15,689 bases of DNA from CAYWTX01 sp964461295 (GCA_964461295.1 CAYWTX010000356.1:1-15689); one strand, 5' to 3'; positions 1 through 7,238 are shown, counted from the first letter of the stretch. The notes: a model not told the origin generated them from the sequence alone. Numbers and translations are program-made.

Positions 1-49
1 AAGGCGACGCATTTCGCGGAAAGATACCGAGATGGAATGGCGCGCCGCA

Positions 50-320
50 ACCCCCGCCCTCACGGGCGGGGCAACCTGCTATCGGCCCTCCGGGCCTTGC
101 GCCCGTCCCAGCGCTCGTCCAGGCCCGTCAGGGCCTTGCGCCCTATTGGGAGCAATCCCACCCCCGCCCTCACGGGCGGGGCAACCTGCTGTCGGCCCTC
201 CGGGCCTTGCGCCCGTCCCGGCGCTCGTCCAGGCCCGTCAGGGCCGGCAGCAGATAGCCCGGCCCGTCAGGGCCGGGAAGCCTTTCGTCGGGACAAGTCC
301 AGGCCCGGCGGGCCGGCAGC
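50..320. repeat. GC-rich direct repeat and palindrome cluster
   Basis: An 86-base direct repeat occurs twice, at 50-135 and 160-245, with a period of 110 bases and only two differences (a/g at 81 versus 191 and at 110 versus 220). Inside and after it the interrupted palindrome GGCCC-N3/4-GGGCC occurs six times: 84-96, 122-135, 194-206, 232-245, 261-274 and 302-314. The copy at 258-277 extends to a perfect 8-base-pair stem with loop GTCA. A second hairpin type (8-base-pair stem at 52-59/64-71, loop tcac) opens each long copy. There is no coding logic: open frames here are Pro/Arg/Gly-rich by composition only. It resembles REP/BIME-like intergenic palindrome clusters, but I do not recognise the family. 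It lies beyond the 3' end of hypF. Confidence 0.8.
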
Positions 321-515
321 AACAATCGTGTGACTACGCCCCTGTAATCCGACCGCATCCGTCGAGCGGACCCCGCCATCGCCCCCGTGGCGCGATCTAC
401 TACGGTTGGCCAACGGGGTGAAATCCCAAACGCGGCTTGGGCGGGATCCAGGTAGGGCCGGAACGACGTTTTGGGTAAACCCGGTCGGCCGGCGCGAGTT
501 GCCCGCGCTGCGGGC
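321..515. other. Gene-free stretch with small dyads, downstream of hypF
   Basis: No gene is supported here. Dyads seen: a perfect 10-base palindrome gttggccaac at 405-414; a two-tier hairpin at 423-447 (cccaa 425-429 pairs with ttggg 437-441, and atccc with gggat outside); and a perfect 6-base-pair stem with a 3-base loop at 501-515, starting one base past the hypF stop codon. The last could slow or end hypF transcription, but no U-run follows it on the minus strand, so it is not a classical Rho-independent terminator. Confidence 0.5.
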
Positions 516-3044
516 TTACCATTCGCCCATCTGCGCCGCCGCCACCACCGCCTGGCCCAGGGCGATTCCCCCGTCGTTGGTCGGCACCGTGCGGTGCGTC
601 AGCACCTCGAAGCCCTGGGCCTCCAACGCAACCGTAAGCCGGGCCGTGAGATAGCGGTTGGCGAAGCACCCCCCGCTCAGGGCGACCAGCGACAGACCCG
701 CTTGCTCCCGCGCCCGCCGCGCCGCCGCCAGCAGGAACGCCGCCACCGTGTTGTGGAACTTCGCGGCCACCACCCCGGCCCCCGCTCCAGCCAGCAGGTC
801 ATCACAGACTTCGCGCACCATCGGCCGCAGGTCGATCGTAAACGGCGACCCGCCCGCCAGTTCGAACGAGTACGCGTCTTCGACGCCGCGGGCCATCCCC
901 GCCTCGAGCAACATCGGGGCCTCACCCTCGAAACGGTTTGCCGCCGCCCGCCCGCAGAGGAACGCGATCGCGTCGAACCATCGCCCCAGCGAGCTGGACG
1001 GCGGGCAGTTCGCGTTCGCCCGCAGGAGCCGCACGGCGTCCGCGAGAGCCTGGCGCTGCACTGTGGACCGTGGCGGCTGCGACGCCGCTGCGATTTCCAC
1101 GCCGGGAACGCCGCCAGGAGGCAAGCCGACGGCCGGCCCCGCCCCGGAATTCCGGAGGTCAGGGAGGGGCCCTGCCAGCACCGGGTGCCGCAAGCATTCC
1201 TCGCCGAACACGTCGTACAGCACGGCGACGGCGGGGCGGCAGGTCTCCTCGGCCGCCTTGTCGCCGCCGGGCAGACGCACGTAGCGCAGGTGCCCCAGCC
1301 GCCGGAAGGTCCGCATGTCGGCCAGAAGCACCTCGCCGCCCCAGACGGCGGCGTCGGTCCCGTAGCCGACGCCGTCGCACACCAGGCCGATGGCGGGGCC
1401 GGCGCGCCCGTGCTCAGCCAGCGTGCCGGCCAGGTGGGCGTGGTGGTGCTGCACCCGGACGAGCCTGGCGCCGCGCTGCTTGCAGCGCCGCACGGCGTAC
1501 TCCGTCGAAAGGTACAGCGGATGGGCGTCGCAGGCGATCACGTCCGGCGACATCTCGAACAATTTCTCCAGATGCTCGACGGTCGCGATGAAGTGCCGAT
1601 ACGTGCAAACGTCCTTCAAGTCGCCGATGTGCTCGCCGAGAACGGCCACGTTGCCGCCGAGAAGGCAGACGGCGCTCTTGAGTTCCGCGCCCACCGCGAG
1701 GATTGCCCATTGCCGATTGCCAATTGCCAATTGTCCGGGAACGGAGCTGGGGCTCGTGGCCTCCGGCAATGGGCAATCGGCAATCGGCAATGGGCAATCG
1801 GCAATTGGCAATTGGCAATTGGCAATTGGCAATGCCCCAATTCTCACGGGCGCCGGCGCGAAACCGCGTGCGCGGCGCAGTACCGAGAGCCCCCCTCCGC
1901 CGGCCAGCTGCACCACGCTGTCGTCCAGCCGGCGCTCGATCCGCCGATCGTGCAGCAGCAGCGCGTCGGCCAGTTCGCCCAGACGTTCCACGGCCTCGTC
2001 GTTGTCCTTCACCAGCGGCTCATCGGCCAGGTTCGCCGACGTCATCACCAGCGGCCGGTCTATGTGCCCGAACAGCAGATGGTGCAGCGGCGTGTAGGGG
2101 AGCATCACGCCCAGCGTGTCCAGGCCGCCGGCCACGGACGCCGCGACGGCCGCGGGCGCGTCGGCTCGCCGCGGCATGAGCACGATGGGACGCAGGCGCC
2201 CGCTCAGCAGCGTCTGGGCCTGGGGCGTGGTCTGGCACAGGCGCCTCGCCGCGGCAAGGTCGCGCACCATCAGGGCGAAGGGCTTGGCGTCGCGGCGCTT
2301 CCGGCGCCGCAACCGGGCGACGGCTGCCTCATCATCCGCCCGGCAGGCGAGGTGGAAGCCGCCCAACCCCTTGATCGCCACGATCCGCCCGGCCTCCAGC
2401 AGCTTCGCCGCCTCGGCGATCGCGTCGGGGCATTCGGTTCGCCGCCCGCGCGGGTCGGCCAGCCACACGCGCGGCCCGCAGGCCGGGCACGCCACCGGCT
2501 GGGCGTGGAAGCGGCGGCTGCCCGGGTCGCGGTATTCGCCGGCGCACAACGGGCACATGGCGAAGTCGGCCATCGTCGTCCTCGACCGGTCGTACGGGAT
2601 GCCGCTGGCGATCGTGTACCGCGGCCCGCAGTTGGTGTAGTTGATGAACGGGTAGCGGTACCGCGGGTCGGCCGGGTCGTTCATCTCCCGCAGGCAGTCC
2701 TCGCAGACGGCGGTATCGACGGCGACCTGTGCGTCGGTCGCGCCACCGACCTCGCTGCGGCGAATCTCGAAGGCGCCATCGCGAGGGAGCGGGGCGATCT
2801 CCTCCTCGTCGCAGGTGGCGATGGACGCCAAGGCAGGCAGCCCCAACCGCAGGCGTTCGGCGAACCGGCAAGCGGAGGATCCCGGCCCCTGGACCTCTAT
2901 GGTCACGCCCCGCGAATCGTTCAGCACCCAGCCGCTGAGCCCCATCTCCCGCGCCAGGCGGTACACGAACGGCCGAAACCCGACCCCCTGCACCTGTCCG
3001 GTGACGATGAATCGCCTGCGATGCGGGTCCTGCTCCCGAGCCAT
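516..3044 (-). CDS. hypF: HypF, [NiFe]-hydrogenase maturation carbamoyltransferase
   Basis: HypF makes the thiocarboxamide on HypE from carbamoyl phosphate and ATP, the source of the cyanide ligands of the [NiFe] site. It acts in the cytoplasm. The 842 residues show all four family modules: acylphosphatase (about 10-95, VQGVGFRP at 18-25), a zinc-finger pair (C114/C117, C139; C164/C167, C186/C189), a YrdC-like domain (about 205-400) and a Kae1-like domain (about 450-842) with HHHAH at 533-537, the DGVGYGTDAAVWGG region and LSGGCFANRYL. The fourth ligand of the first finger is Tyr136 (INYTNCGP instead of the usual INCTNCGP). The YrdC/Kae1 linker, residues about 404-448, is encoded by heptanucleotide repeats, and another Pro/Ala-rich stretch lies near 628-685, so the protein is longer than the usual 750-780 residues. 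The ATG start is backed by AGGAGAG at 3054-3060. No other hyp or hydrogenase gene is in the window. Confidence 0.96.
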   Translation of the reverse strand: MAREQDPHRRRFIVTGQVQGVGFRPFVYRLAREMGLSGWVLNDSRGVTIEVQGPGSSACRFAERLRLGLPALASIATCDEEEIAPLPRDGAFEIRRSEVGGATDAQVAVDTAVCEDCLREMNDPADPRYRYPFINYTNCGPRYTIASGIPYDRSRTTMADFAMCPLCAGEYRDPGSRRFHAQPVACPACGPRVWLADPRGRRTECPDAIAEAAKLLEAGRIVAIKGLGGFHLACRADDEAAVARLRRRKRRDAKPFALMVRDLAAARRLCQTTPQAQTLLSGRLRPIVLMPRRADAPAAVAASVAGGLDTLGVMLPYTPLHHLLFGHIDRPLVMTSANLADEPLVKDNDEAVERLGELADALLLHDRRIERRLDDSVVQLAGGGGLSVLRRARGFAPAPVRIGALPIANCQLPIADCPLPIADCPLPEATSPSSVPGQLAIGNRQWAILAVGAELKSAVCLLGGNVAVLGEHIGDLKDVCTYRHFIATVEHLEKLFEMSPDVIACDAHPLYLSTEYAVRRCKQRGARLVRVQHHHAHLAGTLAEHGRAGPAIGLVCDGVGYGTDAAVWGGEVLLADMRTFRRLGHLRYVRLPGGDKAAEETCRPAVAVLYDVFGEECLRHPVLAGPLPDLRNSGAGPAVGLPPGGVPGVEIAAASQPPRSTVQRQALADAVRLLRANANCPPSSSLGRWFDAIAFLCGRAAANRFEGEAPMLLEAGMARGVEDAYSFELAGGSPFTIDLRPMVREVCDDLLAGAGAGVVAAKFHNTVAAFLLAAARRAREQAGLSLVALSGGCFANRYLTARLTVALEAQGFEVLTHRTVPTNDGGIALGQAVVAAAQMGEW
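1702..1736. repeat. Heptanucleotide array 1 (ATTGCCN x5) inside hypF
   Basis: Five tandem 7-base units of the form ATTGCCN (last unit diverged, ATTGTCC). It lies in the hypF linker and is read on the minus strand as residues about 437-448 (QLAIGNRQWAIL). It is the inverse complement of array 2: bases 1702-1721 pair perfectly with 1779-1798 over 20 nt, giving a potential long stem or cruciform. Confidence 0.95.
1765..1834. repeat. Heptanucleotide array 2 (GGCAATN x10) inside hypF
   Basis: Ten uninterrupted 7-base units GGCAATN, with last bases G,C,C,G,C,T,T,T,T,G. Because three units make 21 bases, the array stays open in the hypF frame and encodes heptapeptide repeats of the type LPIANCQ/LPIADCP at residues about 405-426. 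Array 1 lies 28 bases away in opposite orientation. Such arrays resemble in form the short tandem heptanucleotide (STRR) repeats known in cyanobacteria, but the unit sequence here differs. Confidence 0.95.
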
Positions 3045-3097
3045 TGGTGGGCGCTCTCCTCATCCATTGTACTCGAAGAGTTGACCGGCCCGGGCCT

Positions 3098-3424
3098 CTA
3101 CAGGTACTCGACTTGCCCAATCATGTCATTCTTCCCAAGACATGCATCCATCAAGGTCAGGTGGCGGATGATCTCGCCAACGGTGCGGGATCCTTGAGGA
3201 GAGTAAACGACCCCGACATGGGCAGTTCGCTGGGCATGCAGGCGGAGAAAGTCATCGTCGTGGGTCACAATGACTCGCCGCTGCTCCGTGGCGTATGCCA
3301 ACTGTTCGCGGTCGCCGGCACCCAGAAGGCCCGCCCCATGCGAAGTGGTCACGTCAATGCCGCGTGCTCGAAGGCCGCGGGCGATGGCGGGATTCACCTG
3401 CTCGTCAAGATGGAACCGGATCAC
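3098..3424 (-). CDS. DUF5615 family PIN-like protein, probable toxin
   Basis: 108 residues from a GTG start at 3424. The family signature is clear: N-terminal IRFHLDEQV (D7, E8), the LGAGDREQLAYA segment (D38) and the core RVIVTHDDDFLRL (D56-D58). These acidic positions form a PIN-like nuclease site. DUF5615 proteins are usually the toxin half of a type II toxin-antitoxin pair with DUF433, and the gene directly upstream is DUF433. The frame is open up to a TTG at 3499, but the domain begins exactly at the GTG, whose 20-base overlap with the DUF433 gene is usual for such pairs and implies translational coupling. Only a weak purine stretch (gagaag) precedes it. Toxicity and RNA cleavage are inferred from the family. 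Confidence 0.85.
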   Translation of the reverse strand: MIRFHLDEQVNPAIARGLRARGIDVTTSHGAGLLGAGDREQLAYATEQRRVIVTHDDDFLRLHAQRTAHVGVVYSPQGSRTVGEIIRHLTLMDACLGKNDMIGQVEYL

Positions 3425-3743
3425 CTTCTCGGCCCCCAGCGGCACGGAGTTTTCGGGCCAGAGGACCCGGGCCGGTCTTACTCTTGATCTGCGCGACAAC
3501 GTCTTCGACCTCGGCCATTTGCCGCTCTACCGCCTCGCGATTGTCCCAGTAGTACGCCAGGGCCGCATGCACGTCAACCAAAGAAAGCTGCGGGAAGTCG
3601 GCGACGATCTCCTCCGGAGATCGGCCGCACAACTCGTTCCAGACGTGGATGTCCCAAACCCGGACCCGGCTTCCCGCCACGCAGGGCTTGCCGCCGCACC
3701 GGGCTGGGTCAATGGCGATATGGCTGTCCAGCGTCTTCTGCAT
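3405..3743 (-). CDS. DUF433 family protein, probable antitoxin
   Basis: 112 residues starting MQKTLDSHIAID. It has the DUF433 hallmarks: HIAIDPARCGGKPCVAGSRVRVWDI near the N-terminus, then the helix-turn-helix-like segment GRSPEEIVADFPQLSLVDVHAALAYYWDN at about 40-68. The tail after residue 75 (charged, ending GGREGDPVPS) is the likely toxin-binding part. DUF433 proteins are small DNA-binding antitoxins that often repress their own operon. A GTG 63 bases upstream would extend the frame, but family proteins start at the position chosen, with a weak GGTGG just before it. The gene ends inside the start of the DUF5615 gene. Confidence 0.85.
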   Translation of the reverse strand: MQKTLDSHIAIDPARCGGKPCVAGSRVRVWDIHVWNELCGRSPEEIVADFPQLSLVDVHAALAYYWDNREAVERQMAEVEDVVAQIKSKTGPGPLARKLRAAGGREGDPVPS

Positions 3744-3806
3744 GGGACCACCAGTATACCCGATGGGGAGACTTCCACAAATCGCGTAATCGTCCCATCG
3801 CCACAC

Positions 3807-5315
3807 CTACGCCCAGCGCGGCTTGTTCTTCCGCCGCATCTCGGCGACGCTGCGCACCTTCAGCCGGGCCGCGCCCTTCCACTTCCTCGTCCCCAGGCGC
3901 TTGCACGACGCCAGCCGTTTCTTCGCCCTGGCGATCTCGCCGCGGTACTGCGGCAGCCACTGCGCCTGGGCCACCAGCATCTCGTCGGTCATCTGCGAGA
4001 TCTCCTCCGTCGTGCACACCGCGCCCGTCAGCGGGTCCATCATCATCGCCTGCTTGAGCAGTTCCACGTCGCCATGCACCGCCGCCTCCACCGCCAGCCG
4101 CTGCACGTTGATCGACACGTCGCACACGGCCGCACAACCCAGCGGCAGGTCGCCCACGATCGGGATCGACACGCCGTTGCGGTCCACGTAGCCGGGCACC
4201 TCGACGACCGCGTCCTCCGGCAGGTTCGTGATGCAGTGGTTGTTCGGGACGTTGAAGTGCCCGCGGTACGCCCGGCCGAGCTCCAGGCCCTCGATAATGT
4301 AGCTGCCGTGCTCCTCGCTGCGGATGGCGGGGCCGATGGGTTTGTCCTCGGCCGCCAGCCACTTCGGGAAATCGGTCTCAAACCAGTTTCGTCCCTCGTT
4401 GCACACGCGGAGGTAGCCGCCCGTCTCACCGTTGATCCAACTGGACAGGTCGATCCAGTTCTTCGTCTCGCCCGGGCGCTTGCGGTACCACGGCACATAC
4501 TCCGACAGGTGCCCGTTGGATTCGGTGCTGTAGTAGCCGAACCGCCGCAGCATGTCGATCCGCACCTTCTCCGTCTTGCCGTACACCGGGTGGCGACGGA
4601 AGCCCTCCAGCAGCCGGCCGGTCCAGTCCTCGCCGTCGAACACGACCTGGATGTACCACGTCTGGTGGTTGATGCCCGCGCAGACGATGTCGACGTCCTT
4701 CTTGTCCACCTTGCGGTAGCCCTTCGACTCCGGCTTGCGCCCTTTGTTGACCAGCAGTTCGATCACATGGCAGATCTGGTGATGGCCGCCCTGCACGCCG
4801 TGGCACAGGCCGATGGTGGGCACGCCGCCGTAGGCGTTGGCGGCCCAGGTGTTCATCGCGTTGGGGTTGGCGTAGTTCAGGAACAGGGCATCGTCGGCCG
4901 CCACTTCCTGGATGTCGTTGCAGAACGCGAGCACCTGCGGGATGTTCCGCTGGCCGTACATGATCCCGCCGGCGCACAGCGTGTCGCCGACGCACTGGTC
5001 GACGCCGTACTTCAGCGGGATCTCGACGTCGAGCTTGAACGCGTCGAGCAGCCCGATCCGCGTGCAGTTCACGACGTAGTCGGCCCCTTCCAGGGCGGCG
5101 CGACGGCTGGTCGTGGCCGCGACGATCTCCGCGGGCAGCTTGTTGCCCGCGATGTCCTTGCGGCAGAGCTGGACGACCATGTCCAGGTTGGGCTTGCTGA
5201 TGTCGGTGAAGGCAAACCGCGTGTCGGCCAACTCCGGCACCGAGAGGATGTCGCGGAACAGTCTCCGCGTGAACCCGACGCTTCCGGCGCCGATGAACGC
5301 TACTTTGATGGGCAT
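3807..5315 (-). CDS. GH4 NAD-dependent glycosidase (alpha-galactosidase/alpha-glucosidase group)
   Basis: 502 residues, with no signal peptide, so cytoplasmic. GH4 enzymes cleave glycosides by an NAD+- and divalent-metal-dependent redox and elimination mechanism. Seen: N-terminal Rossmann fold KVAFIGAGSVGFTRRL (4-19); TDIS at about 37-40, the end of the second strand; GVDQCVGDTLCAGG (104-117); NYANPNAMNTW (148-157); the metal-ligand motif CHGVQGGHH with C171; and GINHQTW with H217. The CHGV form differs from the CN.P and CDMP forms of phospho-glycosidases, so an unphosphorylated substrate is likely, but the exact sugar cannot be fixed. The ATG follows AGGAG at 5321-5325. A TTG extension to 5519 is possible on paper but would add 68 residues before the Rossmann strand. 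It leads the minus-strand run toward hypF, 63 bases before the DUF433 gene; a functional link to hypF is not evident. Confidence 0.92.
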   Translation of the reverse strand: MPIKVAFIGAGSVGFTRRLFRDILSVPELADTRFAFTDISKPNLDMVVQLCRKDIAGNKLPAEIVAATTSRRAALEGADYVVNCTRIGLLDAFKLDVEIPLKYGVDQCVGDTLCAGGIMYGQRNIPQVLAFCNDIQEVAADDALFLNYANPNAMNTWAANAYGGVPTIGLCHGVQGGHHQICHVIELLVNKGRKPESKGYRKVDKKDVDIVCAGINHQTWYIQVVFDGEDWTGRLLEGFRRHPVYGKTEKVRIDMLRRFGYYSTESNGHLSEYVPWYRKRPGETKNWIDLSSWINGETGGYLRVCNEGRNWFETDFPKWLAAEDKPIGPAIRSEEHGSYIIEGLELGRAYRGHFNVPNNHCITNLPEDAVVEVPGYVDRNGVSIPIVGDLPLGCAAVCDVSINVQRLAVEAAVHGDVELLKQAMMMDPLTGAVCTTEEISQMTDEMLVAQAQWLPQYRGEIARAKKRLASCKRLGTRKWKGAARLKVRSVAEMRRKNKPRWA

Positions 5316-5320
5316 GGGCG

Positions 5321-5326
5321 CTCCTG
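5321..5326 (-). promoter_or_regulatory. Shine-Dalgarno of the GH4 gene
   Basis: CAGGAG on the minus strand, 5 bases before the ATG at 5315. It decides the start against the longer open frame. Confidence 0.7.
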
Positions 5327-5389
5327 GCGGGTAGTTGCACGGTCGCCTCAATCGAGGCCGCGGGGCCTTCCCTGTCCCGCCACTGGCAC

Positions 5390-5418
5390 ACCATACTCCG
5401 CGCAGGGCGATTGTGCAA
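5390..5418 (-). promoter_or_regulatory. Candidate promoter for the GH4 gene
   Basis: On the minus strand TTGCAC (5418-5413), 17 bases, then TATGGT (5395-5390). The -10 box matches the sigma-70 consensus at 4 of 6 positions and the -35 box at 3 of 6, with ideal spacing. Transcription would start near 5383, giving a leader of about 70 bases. High GC makes chance matches rarer, but this stays a weak call. Confidence 0.3.
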
Positions 5419-5466
5419 GGCGCTGCCGGCAGACGGGTCCACGACCGTTCTTGCATCGCCTCTTGG

Positions 5467-5500
5467 GCCTGAAGGGCTGTCGAATCCCAGCCCTTCAGGC
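5467..5500. repeat. Perfect 13-bp inverted repeat
   Basis: gcctgaagggctg at 5467-5479 and its exact complement at 5488-5500, with an 8-base loop. There is no T-run on either side, so it is not a standard terminator. It lies in the gap between the divergent GH4 and glcD genes, upstream of both, where a terminator would make little sense; a REP-like palindrome or regulatory dyad is more likely. Confidence 0.6.
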
Positions 5501-5795
5501 TGAAGATGCCAAGGTGCAACTACGGTCGTGCACCCCCCCGAGCAGCCGCGGCTTGACTCGCAGCCGCCGGCGCGGACAATGCGGCAATCGCCGCGGAAGG
5601 CAAGGCAATGTTGAGGGCAACCCGAGCGCCGCGGCGACGCCCGGAGAGGGACGGAGGCGCCGGCTGGCCCGGCAGCCCTCGCATCCTGTCCATCTCCCGG
5701 CCCTGAAGCGATGGACCTCCGCTCGCGGGGCGCAGCCCGCGGAGCCGAACAGCCCCGCGTACGGGGCTGCCGGCCGGATAGATGTCTGGACCCTT
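5501..5795. other. Non-coding part of the GH4-glcD divergent gap
   Basis: No gene is supported. It contains two further hairpins close to glcD: cgcggg/cccgcg (5724-5729 and 5736-5741) and a perfect 8-base-pair stem with a 4-base loop at 5750-5769 (cagccccg/cggggctg). These could be part of the glcD leader. No convincing promoter boxes were seen on the plus strand. Confidence 0.45.
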
Positions 5796-7217
5796 GTGAA
5801 TTCCTACAACCCCATCACGGCCGCGGTCCTCGACGAATTGAAGAAGATCGTCGGGGAGCGGTACCTCATCTGCGGCGACCGCGACCGGCTGGAGCCCTAC
5901 TCGCACGACGAGGTGCCTGACCGGGCGTACGCGCACATGCCCGAAGCGGTCGTGCGGCCCGCCTCGGCCGGGCAGATCGCCGCCATCATGAAGCTGGCCA
6001 ATCGCGAGCGCATCGCGGTGACGCCGCGCGGGGCCGGCAGCGGGCTGTCCGGCGGCGCCGTGCCGCTGCGCGGCGGAATCGTGCTGCTGGTGGACCGCAT
6101 GAACCGCATCCTCGAGGTCGACCGCGAGAACCTCTTCGTCGTCGTCGAGCCCGGCGTGGTCACGGCCGCCATCAACGAGGCGCTCCTCCCGCACGGCCTG
6201 TTCTACGCGGGCTACCCCATGAGCCGCGAGACGTGCTTCATCGGCGGCAACGTGGCCGAGAACGCCGGCGGGGGCAAGGCGGTGAAGTACGGCGTGACCA
6301 ACCGCTACGTGACCGGGCTGGAGGTGGTGACGCCCACGGGCGAGATCGTGCAACTCGGCGGCAAGCTGGTGAAGGACGTGACGGGGTATAACCTCGTGCA
6401 ACTCCTGGTGGGGTCGGAGGGCACGCTGGGCGTGTTCACGAAGATCATCCTGCGCCTGCTGCCGCTGCCTCGCTCCAGCGTCGACCTGCTGTGCCTGTTC
6501 AAGACCACCGAGCAGGCCATCGGCGTCGTGCCGCGGGTGATGAGCGGCGCGGGGATCGTGCCCACGGCCATCGAGTACATGGACCGCTCGTCGCTGCACT
6601 GCTCCTGCCAGTACCTCCACGAGACGCTGCCCTACCAGCAGGCGGGCGCGATGCTGTTGTTCACGGTGGACGGCTCCGACGCGGCCCAGGTCCAACGCGA
6701 GTACGAGGCCGTCGGCGAGTTCTGCTACGAGGCGGGCGCGATGGAGGTCTACGTCGCCGACAACGCCACCACCAGCCAGCGCATCTGGAAGATCCGCTCG
6801 AACATCGGCGAGGCGTTCGCGGCCGCGTCCAGCCACCAGGGCAACGAGGACCTGGTCGTGCCGCCGGCGTCGATCCCGCAACTGGTGGCGGGGATGGAGG
6901 CCCTGGCGGCGAAGTACGGCGTGGTGGTGCCCGCCTACGGGCACGCGGGCGACGGCAACCTGCACACGCGGATCGTGAAGGACCCCTCCTGGCCGATGGA
7001 ACGCTGGAACGCCACGTTCCCCAGGGTGCTGCACGAGTTGTACGAGTTGACGGCCGCCCTGGGCGGACGGATCAGCGGCGAGCACGGCATCGGGCACAAG
7101 CGGAAACAATACATGCCGATCTTCGTCTCGGAGGCGTACCTCGACATGCTCCGGGCGATCAAGCGGGCGATGGACCCCAACAACGTCCTGAACCCGGGGA
7201 AGATCTTCGACCTGTAG
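5796..7217 (+). CDS. glcD: GlcD-type FAD-linked oxidase/dehydrogenase
   Basis: 473 residues, the usual length for glycolate oxidase subunit GlcD and related 2-hydroxyacid dehydrogenases, which oxidise glycolate, D-lactate or similar acids using FAD. Seen: FAD-binding_4 domain with PRGAGSGLSGGAVPLRGG at about 72-90, the YPMSRETCFIGGNVAENAGGG segment, and GYNLVQLLVGSEGTLGVFTK; then the FAD-oxidase C-terminal domain with YGHAGDGNLHTRI, ISGEHGIGHKRKQYM and the terminal NPGKIFDL. The start is a GTG at 5796, because the family N-terminus (NPITAAVLDELKKIVG) begins directly after it; an ATG at 5782 is out of frame. The ribosome site is poor. GlcE and the iron-sulfur GlcF are absent from the window, so the electron acceptor and exact substrate are unknown. 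It ends tail-to-tail with the kinase fragment at 7239. Confidence 0.92.
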   Translation: MNSYNPITAAVLDELKKIVGERYLICGDRDRLEPYSHDEVPDRAYAHMPEAVVRPASAGQIAAIMKLANRERIAVTPRGAGSGLSGGAVPLRGGIVLLVDRMNRILEVDRENLFVVVEPGVVTAAINEALLPHGLFYAGYPMSRETCFIGGNVAENAGGGKAVKYGVTNRYVTGLEVVTPTGEIVQLGGKLVKDVTGYNLVQLLVGSEGTLGVFTKIILRLLPLPRSSVDLLCLFKTTEQAIGVVPRVMSGAGIVPTAIEYMDRSSLHCSCQYLHETLPYQQAGAMLLFTVDGSDAAQVQREYEAVGEFCYEAGAMEVYVADNATTSQRIWKIRSNIGEAFAAASSHQGNEDLVVPPASIPQLVAGMEALAAKYGVVVPAYGHAGDGNLHTRIVKDPSWPMERWNATFPRVLHELYELTAALGGRISGEHGIGHKRKQYMPIFVSEAYLDMLRAIKRAMDPNNVLNPGKIFDL

Positions 7218-7238
7218 GGTTCGGCGCCCGCGGGGAGG

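Noticed and set aside
50..320. CRISPR array
   Set aside because: Only two long copies, each too long for a CRISPR repeat, with no regular short repeat-spacer pattern and no cas genes nearby.
501..515. Rho-independent terminator after hypF
   Set aside because: A short GC hairpin is there, but no T-run follows on the minus strand.
1702..1834. Frame-disrupting insertion making hypF a pseudogene
   Set aside because: The frame stays open through both arrays and the Kae1-like domain continues intact, so hypF is called as a full gene.
471..3197. 908-codon open frame on the plus strand antisense to hypF
   Set aside because: No recognisable domain and an Arg/Gln/His/Pro-rich translation. It is the GC-driven shadow of hypF, whose motifs are unmistakable on the other strand.
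3270..5795. Long upstream extension of the glcD frame
   Set aside because: It runs antisense through the DUF433 and GH4 genes without motifs; the conserved GlcD N-terminus begins at 5796.
5520..7109. 529-codon minus-strand frame antisense to glcD
   Set aside because: His/Arg/Ala-rich composition without motifs, a mirror of the glcD codon pattern.
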